From assembly GCA_015478945.1 (NCBI GenBank), contig JABUQX010018364.1, forward strand, positions 42,824 to 106,823: 64,000 nt of DNA. Reading direction: 5' to 3'. Under the pieces are notes generated by a model. That model was not told the origin of the DNA, searched no databases, and saw only the letters and a list, made by a program, of their open reading frames with translations. The position numbers and the translations under genes are program-made. This document shows positions 1 through 10,492 of the stretch, in pieces (the stretch's first letter is position 1; each line of letters begins with the position of its first letter). This DNA is from Trachelipus rathkii (taxonomy: Eukaryota; Arthropoda; Malacostraca; Isopoda; Trachelipodidae).

Positions 1-139
1 GGTGATAGATTGGATGTGATCCAGTGGAATAAAGCGTATTAATGTGACTGTATTCCTATGGTCCACTCGGAATCTGAGTCAGAGATGCCGTTAATACATT
101 TTTATCTCTCTTCTATAAGCAGGTAAGGAAGAAAAAGTG

Positions 140-2036
140 GGAACTGTAGAAAATTATTAGGGGAATAAGTTTATTGAGATTTGTTGTAGGGAAGGTTATA
201 TGCTGGTAAATTTTGGTTTGAACAGAGTGCGTCGAGTGACGGGAGGACTGATTGGCGAAAACAAGTTCGTTAGGAGGGTAGAGGATTGTGTGGATCAAGC
301 TTTTATATCTAGAACAAAATGATTGAGAAATAGGGGAGAAGAAGACATAAATTGTATTCTAGTTTTAGGTATTTGCGAAAAGGACGTAATCGGATTTAGA
401 GTTAATAGGGAAAGCGTATGGCAGTGTGTTAGTGAACTTATGTGTGGTTTGGTACGGCTTCTGGAATGGAACTCAAAAATATGGTATGAGCAATTAGTGA
501 AGCGGCTCTGATGCTCTGTAAGAATAAGGCGGTGGTCAATCGTGCATTGGTTTAGGAATTTATATAGCGCAGTAAGACAGGTTGTTGTTATGTCTCCTGT
601 ATCAATTTGATATGGATTGGGTTATTGAAAAGGAATTTGAGTCTGATGGCAGGAAAATGTTGTTAGAATGGTGGGAACCGGAGTTGAGTGGAGTTACACA
701 CTACCCTATTATTATAGGCGGATGATGGTTCTGTGTGGCTAATCTGAAGAGGAGTTTGAGTCAGATTGAATAGAAATTGGCTAGGCGTGTAGTGAAGGGA
801 GGGGCTGGAAAACAGTAACCGCTGGATAATCGGAGTAGAGGTTATGGTTGTGAAGTGAGGACAGTCCTCTGTGTGAATCTATGTTAGATGGGGAGCAGCT
901 AGAACAAGTGTCTGATTAAATATTTAGCGGGATATATGTTGCATGGAAAGAAGGGATAACGGACGACTGCATGCAAGTGTAGTAGGAAAGTCAGTGAAAA
1001 TCGTAAGTGGGAGAAGGTGGCTGTGCAATAGGTATCTATAATCGTGTGTGGTGAATGCAAAGGGACAAAGTCTTGAGTGTGCCAGGGTCTTACATCGACT
1101 AGGTATGTTTCGCCTTACCCTGTTGTTATGTATTGGTCAGTGGATATGGTCTGGAATTAAGAAACGTATACGATTCTAAAGTTCCAATGTTGTACCACAT
1201 ACGTTATGGGCGCGTTGCTACGGCGTGTGCAGCAAGAATGGTCATAAAATAGTAGACACAGACAACGTTTCATATCCTTAGCGGAGCGAGTGGTTGTGTG
1301 TGTGAAAGAAGAGACGTAAATGATCGAGAATACGACATGTAAATATAGTTGAGATGCCGTATACTTTGCGCACGATGTGAAAGGCTTGCACCCCTATGAA
1401 ATGAATAGTAGTGTTGCGCTTTGAAGCGATTGTATTAGTGTCATTCGTGAGATGTGTTGGCCGAACCGACCGGCTGCTGAGGAGATCCGGAATGACGTAA
1501 AGGGATTGAGATTCCTGAAGCGTCCTGAGAACCAATGGTGCTGAAGCCGCCGAGAGAAATGCTGAGGTTTGAGCAGAGGCGAGACCATAAGCCGTCGCCA
1601 TGTACTGACGCAGATCGAGCACATCTGGACCGGGGCAGAGTTTTGGTCGTAAGCGCGATACGTCAGTCGACCACTTCACAGGAGCATTCGTAACGTTCCG
1701 CCGGCGCTGAAGCATAGCCCCCAAGGCACGCAAGCGAACCCTGGGTGAGGCGCATGGTACTTGGCCCACCTGCCAGGGGACATAGAACCACTTACATGAC
1801 GATTTTACCATAGTGAGGGTCCGTCGCCGGTTCCATGAAGTCTAGGGTGGATTTTTGTCTGTGACGAGAACTCTTCACTTTAATTAATGGTACCAGAGGC
1901 CCGCCGGTAAGCGGAGAGCCTTTCATTGTTCGACGTTTATGTCCCATGTCTCTCCGACTGCCTTTTCTTTTCACGATGCTTTTACAGCACCTTACCCCAA
2001 TTTGGCTGTCAAAGAGGAAGTGAAGAAAAAGAAAGA
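140..2036 (+). mobile_element. LINE family 1, degenerate copy (RT core to 3' end)
   Basis: This is a decayed non-LTR retrotransposon, homologous along its length to the cleaner copies at 14283-15945 (+) and 7925-9235 (-). In broken frames it carries the reverse transcriptase block with the RGISLLSVVGKI, RVRRVTEGLIGEEQ and GRGCVDQIFTLKQ regions at about 150-310, a degenerate ADD box near 718-730, and the downstream block matching EQVSEFKYLGYM near 890-940. A conserved 3' UTR (GTCCGTCGCGG type, about 1818-1835) follows. Frameshifts and stops are frequent, so it cannot encode a full protein. The 3' end runs into an A-rich and then (AT)n tract. A GC-rich block at about 1590-1745 has no counterpart in sibling copies. 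The clade was not settled by eye; RTE-like is my guess. Confidence 0.85.
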
Positions 2037-2037
2037 T

Positions 2038-2204
2038 ATTATATATAAGATATATATATATAATATATAGTATACTATAGTATATATATATATTATGTAT
2101 TACTACTATATATATATATATATACATATAAGTATATATACTATAATAATATATATATATAATATAATATATATATATATGTTTTTTTTTTTTTTTTTTT
2201 TTTT
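2038..2204. repeat. (AT)n microsatellite ending in a T run
   Basis: Imperfect TA/ATA repeats run for about 140 bp and end in more than 20 consecutive T. The array separates two LINE copies in the same orientation and begins where the first copy's 3' end stops. Confidence 0.95.
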
Positions 2205-3190
2205 TATGGCGAATCTGAGAGAAGCGTCTCCACACCATTGTTTAGAGAGATTGGCAAAGGGTTCTGTGTAAAATGGAGGGTTTTGAAATAAACGCTATAT
2301 AAGAGTAAGGGTATTGGTTGTAAGTCGAGACTAGCCCTCAATGTGAAGTTATGTTAAAGGTGAGCAGCCCTGAACAAGCTGTCTTGAGTTAAATATGTAG
2401 GAGGTTGGATGAAGAAGGAACGGTATATGCAGAGTATAGCTAGTTAGGGGAAAGTTCGATGAATGGCAGGAAGTGCTGTGCCAATTTTCAAATCGTTGCG
2501 TGAAGTTAAAAGCGACCAAAGAGGAGTGCACTAGGTCTTGCTCATGAGGCCTCGGAGGTGATGTGTTACCTGTGTTATTATGTAGTAGTGAGACTATTGT
2601 CTGGAATAAGAGCAGTATAGATCAAAGTTCAATGTGTTCAGATGGACAAACCTTAGGGACGTGCTATATTGATATATATATTTGATAAAGAGAGGATCAT
2701 AACTATCTAGACAGTTATGATCTGTTGGGTGTGAAGAAGTGAGGAGAGTGAGAAACTAAATGGAACAGTATGTTTTGAATGGTTTTAGGATCCATGTTGA
2801 AAGGTGAATGAATAGTCGGTGGCTTAGCGGATTGATATCAGTATGCGCGAGTGTATTGCGGGAACGGACGGCTGGAGACGGAATGAAAAAGTCGATGGAC
2901 GTCAGTATCACGTAATCGCTTCTGAGAGAGAAGAAATGTGATTTGGCAGAGGCGCAAACACCAGTGCAAGATAGAGTAATGGCGGGGTTTTGGAGGGCGT
3001 ATGGTTGTCGGCCCACCTGCCAAGGGAGTCATGCGAACCCTTACACTGACAATATTACCATGAATGAGGTCCGTCGCGGTTACCGTGAGCTCTAGGTAGA
3101 ATTTTCTGCCCGCGACAATTTTCTCAGGTACCAAAGGGGTCGCTTGTAACCCTTTTCTTTTCGCACTTTTCACTCTAACTGAGCTTTCTA
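2205..3190 (+). mobile_element. LINE family 1, 3' part
   Basis: The copy begins with the segment that follows the RT YADD box (cgaatctgag..., matching GESEE in sibling copies). It continues through the EQ-S-F-Y region and ends with the shared 3' UTR block around GGTCCGTCGCGG at about 3068-3080. It is 5' truncated and frame-broken. The minus-strand open frames across it (about 2756-3206) are antisense to the element and are not genes. Confidence 0.8.
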
Positions 3191-3470
3191 TGTATCGAGC
3201 GGTCATGGTGAAGACGACAGCTCTTATCCCCAGTCGGTTTTGCGGAAGAAGGAGGGAGAGATAAGAGACAGAAAGGAAGGAATTTGAAAGAGTATTACCC
3301 GAAGCTTTCCCAAGTAGGGGAGAGAGAATACCGCATTATGAGAGGAGCCCACAATACGTGAAGACCCTACCGAGCAAACAAAAAGAAGACCGAGAGTAAA
3401 TACGATAAATTTAAAAAATAATAGGAAGAGCAGGAAAAGCTACAAGCCTATGATTTATAATCCATTGTCT
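3191..3470. other. No gene seen; purine-rich spacer
   Basis: A-, G- and GA-rich sequence with no recognisable repeat core or splice-bounded open frame. Confidence 0.5.
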
Positions 3471-5090
3471 ATCACAAGTGGCAGAATTTCACAAGAAACA
3501 AAAACTCGATGGAATTTTAAGAATGCAATCATTACAATTATACCTAGATAAGGAGAGTATCTCTTTTACTAATATTGTTTTAAAGACAAAAAAGGTATTA
3601 GAAGCAAAAGTAAAGTTGAAAAGCTGGATAAAGGAAATCAAAAAGTTAGTTAACCACAAAGCATGGATTAGTAACAGAAAAAAATGAAAGGAGGAAGAAG
3701 CGGTCTGTAAGGCTTAAGCGTTAGATGCGAGGTTTCGCCAAGAAAAGAGTGGAGATTATATATTCTACACGACGCACTCACACTGCCAACTGAAACTTTA
3801 AAATTGATGATATAGGGATATCAAAAAATCATGGTTGGAAATATTTCCTCGAATCTAGCGACCAGAACGCGACCAAGAAGCATATCATGCAAAGTAAGAA
3901 GGCATTTATGGATTTGCACACGACACGCGCTAAGGTTTGGTATAATTAAGCCAGTGCGAATAAACGATCAAAGGAAATAGGAGGCATCACAGAAATGTCT
4001 CAGGTTATGCCATCCAACAATATTTATAAAAAGACAAATCCAATGAACTTATGAGGAGTAATGTGCTACCCACGTAGACGCATTTAATGCCATGGAGGAA
4101 AATGACATATCGAAGAGCAGCTCATTAGGCGTGCAATTAAGAAAAATAATTTAAAATATGGAACAGCAAGGCAAGGACTTCAATTATTTAAATACATAGA
4201 GCGAGTGAAGTGAAAATATATATGATAATAGGATGCAAACAGATGATGAGATTTGCGAACCTAAGAGAGGACCAAGAAGAAAGGATTAAAAGAAAGAAGA
4301 AATGTGCAGATTTTACAGATCCATTATTAGTTTAGGCGCCGAACTAAACTGGGTGCAGAGAGGTGTCAACAATAGATAGACAGACATGCTTATAGTGCTA
4401 GTGAATGGAATGCAAGGCTAATAAGATAGCTATATGAGGAAGCGATATGGAGGAAATTTAAGTGAGACCAAGAATTTGAAAATTAGAAAGAAAGACGTAA
4501 ATCGATTACTCATTAAGGGTTTGGAGTCGGACGGATTCGGTTTGAAGTGTACACAGACCGTACCAGCGAGCCAGATAAGGAGAAGTCACAAATAGGTAAT
4601 ATATAGTTAGTTGGTAGATAGAAGTTGAGAAACGGTGTCACAATATTTTGGAAATCGGGAGTTGCCAAGATGGACTTGGCAGATCAAACACATAAAAGCA
4701 GAAAACCGTTACCAGGATCTGAACTGCAGAGACAACTATTTATATGCGAAACAAAACATATGGGAAAGATATGTACGAGAGGGAAATGGTTCCAGTATAG
4801 AAATAACAAAACTGCATAGCCAAAACACTGAACGTAAAGCGTATTTATTCCACTTCGCGGAATGACACGAGTAAAAATTAAGGATTAGACATCACTGTGT
4901 TAAAGAAAAATAGAAATGAAAGAAATAAATAAAAATAGCATGAATAAATACCAAGAAAGCACAGATAGCGGATGCACCCTTGTTAACATTGAAGGAGTAG
5001 AGAGTCGGCAAACATGGTGTATATTTTGAAGGAAAAGAGGGACAAGAGCAGGCAAGAAATAGAAAAAGGGCTTCAATTATTAACATTTTT
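3470..5090 (+). pseudogene. Broken plus-strand coding region, unrecognised (possibly a mobile-element pol)
   Basis: Short plus-strand open pieces follow one another with similar basic, lysine-rich composition. They include a 69-codon piece at 3478-3687, a stretch near 3900-4240, and overlapping pieces at 4625-4865 whose better frame reads WTWQIKHIKAENRYQDLN. The pieces switch frame and are interrupted by stops, as in a decayed reading frame of at least 1.3 kb. No RT YADD box, integrase HHCC or transposase DDE signature could be placed. It is not related by eye to LINE family 1. It could be another element's ORF or an old integrated sequence; no function is assigned. Confidence 0.4.
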
Positions 5091-5159
5091 CATAAACTAA
5101 TCAAAGGGATCACGACATTATTGAGAGCAAGGGATTTCTCTTTTATATAGACATATGTG

Positions 5160-5766
5160 TTCATCATTCCACCTTTCTTTCCCCAAGACTGGGGTGAGGT
5201 GCCGCACACGCACACGAAAACAAAAAAAAAGTCAGAAGATTATGACACAAGTCTAAAAGAAAGCCCCCAGCCCTTACTGCCCCCTTATACTAATTAGTAA
5301 GAACGCGTTGTAGTCCAGAAAATCCACCCGTAGAGGCGCACGCAACTCCGACGGACCCTCATTATGGGCATCTCTGTCGGGTGGCGGGTGGCATAGCGTT
5401 TGCCCGCCACGGTGGGCCACAAACCATCAGCCCCCTCACCAAAACCCCCCATTCACTCCATATGCACCTTTCTTCTCGCCTCTACGCCCAAACTCACATT
5501 TCTCTCCTACAGCATTCCTTATACCGAACTCCAATCAACTTTTGTCTTTCGGCCTCCTCAGTCGTGTCGATTCGCCCAACACACATCCCGCCCACCTATA
5601 CAACTTCGTCCTTAGCCAACGACTATCTATACATCCTTTCCACAAGACCAAACTATCTCGACATACTTTCATTTATTCTCCCATTTATGCCTTTCTTAAC
5701 ACCACACAACTCTAATACGTTCATTCCTCATTTTATCAATTCTTCTCACACCTAACACGCCCCTAA
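5160..5766 (-). mobile_element. LINE family 1, 3' end, minus strand
   Basis: Read on the minus strand, this matches the 3' third of LINE family 1: the region after the RT, then the 3' UTR whose inverted form includes CGACGGACC near 5350. The element's tail (ccccaag...ggggt hairpin type) lies at about 5173-5192. The same tail occurs at 31718-31737. The plus-strand 124-residue frame at 5381-5755 is antisense to the element. Confidence 0.85.
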
Positions 5767-6089
5767 AATTTATTTTAATTTTATTATTTAGTTTAATTCA
5801 TTTTTGTTTTCTTTAGGAAGAAGACTTTAATATTAATTTAACTATAACTTTGAGGTGGTTGTGACCTTTGATTTACGTATTTTAACTAGTTACCATAGTA
5901 GTAATTTTATTGTACAGTTTAAAGCGAAGGCACCACCTTTGTTATATTCTCACGTGTAAAATGAAGCGAGAGGTATAATTGAAAGTAATAAAGAAAGAAA
6001 AGTGATATTATTTTTAATCGTTTAACAAGAAAATTCAATCTATTTAATCATTCAGCAATTTTCTTTAGGCCAGTTGTTTTCGCTTTGTA
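5767..6089. other. No gene seen; AT-rich spacer between LINE copies
   Basis: AT-rich unique-looking sequence, with no splice-bounded open frame and no match to the repeats of this window. Confidence 0.5.
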
Positions 6090-6915
6090 TCAAGGAATTT
6101 TATTAAAAGTAAGGTTATGGTAGTGAGTGAGGAGAGTTCGCGGTGTGGTCATGTTGAATGGTGAGCAATTGGAACAAGTATCCGAGTTTATATATTTAGG
6201 ATATATGTTGTATGAAAAGGGAACGGATGATGAAGTGTAGTAGGAAAGTTGTGAATGGTAGGAGGGTGGCTGGTGCAATAAAATCCTTGGTGGATACAAA
6301 GGGACTAAGTCTTGAATGCGCTAGCTTTTGCAGTTGTTACCTGTGTTATGTATAGTAGTGAAACCATGGTATGGAATAAGAAGTATAGATCTAAGGTATA
6401 ATTTGTTCAGATAGACAATCTTAGGTGTGAGAAGAATTAATAAAATTAAGAATGAACGCAATTAGAGAGTTGTGTAGTGTGAAGAAATGGGTAAATGAAA
6501 GAATAAACGAGAGTGCATTAAGATGGTTTGGTCAAATGGAAAGGGTGGATGATATAGTCTGTTGGTTAAGCATATGTATAGTGGTAAGTGGGCTGGGAGA
6601 CCAAAGAGAAAGTGGATTGACTCGGTAAAGGAATGAGAGTTTTTCCAGAGGCGAGAAGAGTGAATGGAGGAGTTTTGTGAGGTGGTATAGTCGTGGGAAT
6701 GGCCCAAAGGATGAACTCTATACGTTGACGAAATACCACAGTGAGGGTTCGTCACAGTCTTTTGAAGCCCTAGGATTTTTTTTCTTTTTTACTGCGAGCT
6801 CGCTTATGGAGGGTGTGGAGGGCTTTCCTTACGACTTACGTCATGCTCCTCAATATAACTATTTTATTTTCTGTGCATGTTTCTCGCTCCTATCCCACAT
6901 CTTGTGGGAAGAGAA
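6090..6915 (+). mobile_element. LINE family 1, 3' part, in PSMB1 intron
   Basis: It starts in the post-RT region (MVVSEE-like, then EQLEQVSEFIYLGYML-like at about 6165-6220). It runs through the conserved WNKKYRSK and RNERIRE regions and ends in the family 3' UTR and tail (tgtgcatgttt at about 6870). It lies immediately 5' of a PSMB1 exon in the same orientation, so it sits in that gene's intron. It is 5' truncated and frame-broken. Confidence 0.85.
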
Positions 6916-6988
6916 GGGAGGATGAAGGTTTATATATATAAATTTTTTTTTCATACGGACAGCTTCAAGTACTTTTTCAATTTTATAG

Positions 6989-7375
6989 GGAAGGGGGTTG
7001 TGTATCATTATGATCCAGTTGGACATATGGAGAAAATGACTTATTGCGCTAGTGGAGCATCGGTAACTCTCATTCAACCTTTGTTAGATAATCTTGTTGG
7101 GGGAAAGAACATGAAAGACGGAAGGACCACTCCAATTACCCAGGTAATTATTATTATTATTCAATACACCACTAGTGTGTTAAATTACCGAAAAATACTG
7201 TACCATATATATAAGTAAAAAAAAATAATTTTTCTAGGATTTCGCAAAGCGTCTTATTCATGATGGATTTGTGTCTGCAGCTGAGAGAGAAATTGCTACA
7301 GGAGATGGTTGCGTCATTTATACAATCACAAAAGATAATGTCACGGAGGAGACTTTCAAACTCAGAAAAGATTAA
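6989..7375 (+). CDS. PSMB1: Proteasome subunit beta type-1 (beta-6), last two coding exons
   Basis: PSMB1 is a non-catalytic beta subunit of the 20S proteasome core, which degrades ubiquitinated proteins in cytosol and nucleus. Two exons are visible. Exon 6989-7143 follows a TATAG acceptor and ends CAG|GTAATT. Exon 7238-7375 follows TTTCTAG and ends at TAA 7373-7375. The first splits a glycine codon at its 5' edge and encodes GKGVVYHYDPVG..., with the family block QPLLDNLVGGKNM. The second encodes 45 residues with the family signature VSAAEREIATGDG and the C-terminus LRKD, identical to the mammalian ending. The junction is in phase 0. Upstream exons, including the propeptide region, are not seen in 1-6988, which is filled with LINE copies; they lie outside the window. 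Both exons are intact, so the gene is probably functional. Confidence 0.95.
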
Positions 7376-7376
7376 A

Positions 7377-7382
7377 TTTATT
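7377..7382 (-). terminator. PTRH2 poly(A) signal AATAAA (minus strand)
   Basis: TTTATT on the plus strand reads AATAAA on the minus strand, 55 bp beyond the PTRH2 stop and 1 bp beyond the PSMB1 stop. The PTRH2 mRNA would therefore end inside the PSMB1 last coding exon. Confidence 0.65.
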
Positions 7383-7413
7383 TTATATTTTTTTGACACT
7401 AAATATTTACACC

Positions 7414-7419
7414 AATAAA
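7414..7419 (+). terminator. PSMB1 poly(A) signal AATAAA
   Basis: Canonical AATAAA 39 bp after the PSMB1 stop codon and 19 bp before the PTRH2 stop on the opposite strand. It implies a very short 3' UTR whose cleavage site would fall near or inside the PTRH2 last exon. Confidence 0.75.
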
Positions 7420-7437
7420 TTATTAAAATACAAAATT

Positions 7438-7584
7438 TCATAATAATTTGAGATATCCTGTAATTTCATCAAGTTTACTTATAGCGTCTGGTCCCACTGC
7501 TAAAACCGTCTCTGTTCCTGGATCAACCTGAGTTTTTCCTGCATCTCTTATTAGGGTTGCTATTATTCCTTTTGAAGTTGCATC
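7438..7584 (-). CDS. PTRH2: Peptidyl-tRNA hydrolase 2, last exon (C-terminus)
   Basis: PTRH2 (Pth2 family) hydrolyses peptidyl-tRNA released from stalled ribosomes; in animals it is anchored in the mitochondrial outer membrane. This minus-strand exon follows a TTAAAAG acceptor, starts in phase 0 with GAT, encodes 48 residues and ends at TGA (7440-7438). It contains the family active-site motif as RDAGKTQVDPG (DAGRTQ in mammals), whose Asp and Thr are implicated in catalysis, and TVLAVGPDA. It ends ITGYLKLL, close to the mammalian VTGHLKLY. With the exons at 10493-10647 and 16218-16362, 148 residues are covered, against 179 in human, and all joins are in phase. The LINE copy at 7925-9235 sits in the intron just upstream, in sense orientation. 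The gene faces PSMB1 tail-to-tail. Confidence 0.95.
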   Translation of the reverse strand, partial: DATSKGIIATLIRDAGKTQVDPGTETVLAVGPDAISKLDEITGYLKLL

Positions 7585-7585
7585 C

Positions 7586-7924
7586 TTTTAAAGAAAAAAT
7601 AAAACCTTAAAATATCTTTTTTGGATAACTTGAAATCACATGTATATTACCTTAGCGGGGGTGGGACTTCTACAAAACCAAAACATTTTAACTTTCAAGC
7701 AGTCTAATAGCACTTCCATGTAACAAAATACCAAATTTTATACCAAGGTATAAAATTAACAAAATGGTTAATATAAACGTAAATAACCGATTGGCCTAAA
7801 TACTATTTGTAGAGACAGAAGTAAATGGTAAAAGCGATCCTCTAAATCAAATGCCCAAAAGGCCATCGCAGTAAAGTGAACGTTAAATTTTTCTAAGTAC
7901 ACACGTAGGTAGCAGAAGAAAAGG
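7586..7924. other. PTRH2 intron sequence with a 24-bp perfect palindrome
   Basis: No coding signal. An 11-bp inverted repeat with a 2-nt centre, AATTTTATACC / GGTATAAAATT, lies at 7734-7757. Confidence 0.6.
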
Positions 7925-9235
7925 TCTTGGCCCACAACCATACCACCTCACAAAACCCCGCCATTCATTCCTATTATGCCCCTTTATTCTCGCCTCTGCC
8001 AAACTCATTTCTCTCCTTCAGACATTCGTTTACTGACTCAATCCACTTTTTGTTCGATTCTCCTAGGCCGGCTCGATTCAACACACTCACTGACTAACAT
8101 CCGCTTAACAACCGACTGGTCATTCATCCTTTCCACATGACCAAACTATCTCAATGTACTTTCATTTATTCTCTCCTTTACCCCTTTCTTCACACCACAT
8201 AACTCTCTAATACGTTCATTCCTCATTTTATCAATTCTTTTCACACCTAACACGCCCCTAAGATTGTCCATCTGAACACATTGAACTTTAGATAAATACC
8301 TCTTATTCCAGACCATATTCTCACATGTAAGACCATAGCACACTCAAGACTTAGTCCCTTTACATCCACCAACGATTTAATTGCACCAGCCACCTTCCTG
8401 CCATTCACAATTTTCCTACTACACTCTGCATCATCCGTTTCTCCTTTTCATCCAACATATATCCTAAATATTTAAACTCAGACACTTGTTCCACTTGCTT
8501 ACCATCTAACATAACTTCACACCCAGGACTGTCCTCACTCACAACCATAACCTTAACTGCTTACTCGTTACTTTCAAACCCTCCTTTTACACACCCTGCC
8601 AAATCTCTCTACCAATCCTCTCAAACTCTCTTCAGCTTCACTACACAAAACCAAATCATGCGCATATAATAGGTAGCGCAACCTCCATTCTCCATCATTC
8701 TAACACCATTTCCTGCCACCCCCATCTCTAAATTCTTTCATAACCCCATCCATATACAAATTGAATAATCAAGGGGACATAACACATCCCTGCTTCACCC
8801 CGCTATTAATATTAAACCATGACACCATATATTCTTACACACGCTTCACTCTCGTCATACACACTTTTGATTCCATTCAGAAGCCTACCACCAACACCAT
8901 ATATTACTAACACCTGCCATGGAGCTTCCCTATTAATCCTATCATACGCCTGTTGCAAATCCATAAAACCTAAATACAATTTATTCTTCTCCCTCATTTT
9001 CTCAGTCATTTGTTTTAATGTAAAGATTTGATCCACACATCCTCTACCACTCCTAAACGCACCTTGTTCTTCACCAATCAGTCCTTCAGTCACTCGACGC
9101 ACTCTTCCGACTAAAATACCAGCACATATATTCCCTACAACACTCAATAAACTAATTCCCATATAATTCCTACACTTACCCTTATATAAGGGTACTATTA
9201 ATGCTCTCCTCCAATCCCTCCATAAATTTAAATTA
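7925..9235 (-). mobile_element. LINE family 1, best RT copy, in PTRH2 intron
   Basis: This minus-strand copy keeps a long open RT segment (about 9228-8812). Its motifs in order are ALIVPLYKGK, GISLLSVVG, RVRRVTEGLIGEEQGAF, GRGCVDQIFTLKQM and LGFMDLQQAYDRINREA, the last with the RT motif A aspartate. Frames then break, but the YADD-type region (about 8660-8680) and the downstream C-terminal region can be followed to about 7940. The usual 3' UTR is absent: the copy stops at the WAV/GPP-like region near 7930, so it is truncated at both ends. Its 5' limit abuts a short (ATT)n tract at 9236-9248. It lies in the PTRH2 intron, in the same sense as the gene. Confidence 0.9.
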
Positions 9236-9248
9236 TTATTATTATTTA

Positions 9249-9405
9249 GAAATTCTATATCAGCTCTTGTTTTAATATAAATTTTACTTTTAGCTTCCAA
9301 TTCCCTAAATATTTTCTTCTGATTTTCATTTAATTTTCTATATACTACTCTAGAAAATGATTTGCAAAGAAAGTATGAAGGATTTCGTACGTAAACCTCA
9401 GACAT
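9249..9405 (-). other. Open frame upstream of the LINE junction, unrecognised
   Basis: A 52-residue frame starting at ATG 9405, MSEVYVRNPSYFLCKSFSRV then a charged stretch ending KTRADIEFL, runs into (AAT)n and then in frame into LINE RT sequence. The leading part is not LINE family 1, because sibling copy 14283-15945 starts at the same point after (AAT)n. No family was recognised. It may be chance, or a coding piece interrupted by the microsatellite and LINE. Confidence 0.3.
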
Positions 9406-9479
9406 CTTCAGAGTTTCGATTCTAACAATTGAATGAATTATTTTAACACAAGATTTAAAAAATTAAAATTACAAATTAG

Positions 9480-10140
9480 ATTTTAGCATTTCATATTATT
9501 ATTATTATTCTATCTTGTATTCATATACAAAAAAAAAATCTGATACAATAGTAATTTACTATATTTTTACTACAATGAGATTTGAAGAACTTAGGCCTCG
9601 TTAACAAGTAACGATTTGCTTGATCAAGTAAATCGATGCGTTTAGGCGGTAAATCTGACTAATTGAACTGAATGAAGTTTGACCTCCCCCCCCCCCCACC
9701 AAAGATTAATGAGCTCGAACATCAATTTCGATAAAAGTTTGAAAGTGGACACTCAGGTTTCTACAAAATTGAACAAAAAGTTGCAGACAAATTTGAAAAA
9801 TGTGGAAGCGAGAATTTTCCATGACTTACTCAACAGTTTTACTTAGTTAAATTTATGGTCAAGCAAATTGTTGTGTAAATGAATGCCTTAAAATTGAACT
9901 TGGACTCAGATTCCTAAAAAGCTACTAGAAGATAAATAAATTTTATTTTCACTATCTGCATAGGTGAAATGGGCCCTCCCCTCCATAAAGTGTAGTCAAT
10001 AAAAAATCATAACTGTCTTACTGAAATTCTCAGACAAAGGAAGGAGCCATGTCCCCACCCAAGAAAGATTTTAGGCACAGCTGAATTTCACGTTCATATT
10101 TTCTTAAACCTCTCAGAATATGAGACGGAATAATGGGAAA
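9480..10140. other. PTRH2 intron, no gene seen
   Basis: AT-rich sequence with a (ATT)n run near 9498-9512 and a C run at 9687-9698. No splice-bounded open frame was recognised. Confidence 0.5.
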
Positions 10141-10256
10141 CTAAGAGTAGGAGTTCCGGGTGAGAGGGGTTCTGAGCGAAGCGGAGATCCCCACGGCGAC
10201 TCCCTCTGGAAGTAGTAAACTCCTGGCAACTTTACATCTTCACGATTTACTCTTAG
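10141..10256. repeat. Foldback (stem-loop) element in PTRH2 intron
   Basis: Nested inverted repeats in mirror order: CTAAGAGTA (10141-10149) with TACTCTTAG (10248-10256); GGAGTT (10150-10155) with AACTCC (10218-10223); and AGAGGG (about 10163-10168) with CCCTCT (10202-10207). The block is much more GC-rich than its surroundings. It could be a small MITE-like element or a structured intronic RNA. No transposase or target-site duplication was identified. Confidence 0.5.
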
Positions 10257-10492
10257 GGTATTGCTTAACATTTGTAAATTTCAATTAAACTTGTAAAATA
10301 CAAGAGAACATACATACATCTACCAGTATGCACCATTTATTACCAATATTGACCAGTAAAACTAATATTTGAATCAAGAACTTCAAAAGTTATATGTTCC
10401 AAAGACTATTTGTGGTGTGAAATATTTCTACCATCTTTTATATTTTACATAATTTTGTGTAAATTTTAAAGAAAAAAAATATCAAAGTTTAC

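Noticed and set aside
1278..1811. 177-residue minus-strand open frame
   Set aside because: It is antisense to a LINE family 1 copy and crosses its GC-rich insert. No domain was recognised.
2838..3206. 122-residue minus-strand open frame
   Set aside because: Antisense to the LINE copy at 2205-3190.
5381..5755. 124-residue plus-strand open frame
   Set aside because: Antisense to a minus-strand LINE 3' part; the low-complexity Thr/Pro/Ser composition comes from the reverse strand.
6877..6988. N-terminal extension of the PSMB1 open frame, with an ATG at 6877
   Set aside because: This part is LINE tail and intron; a TATAG acceptor at 6988 starts the exon and the family alignment begins there.
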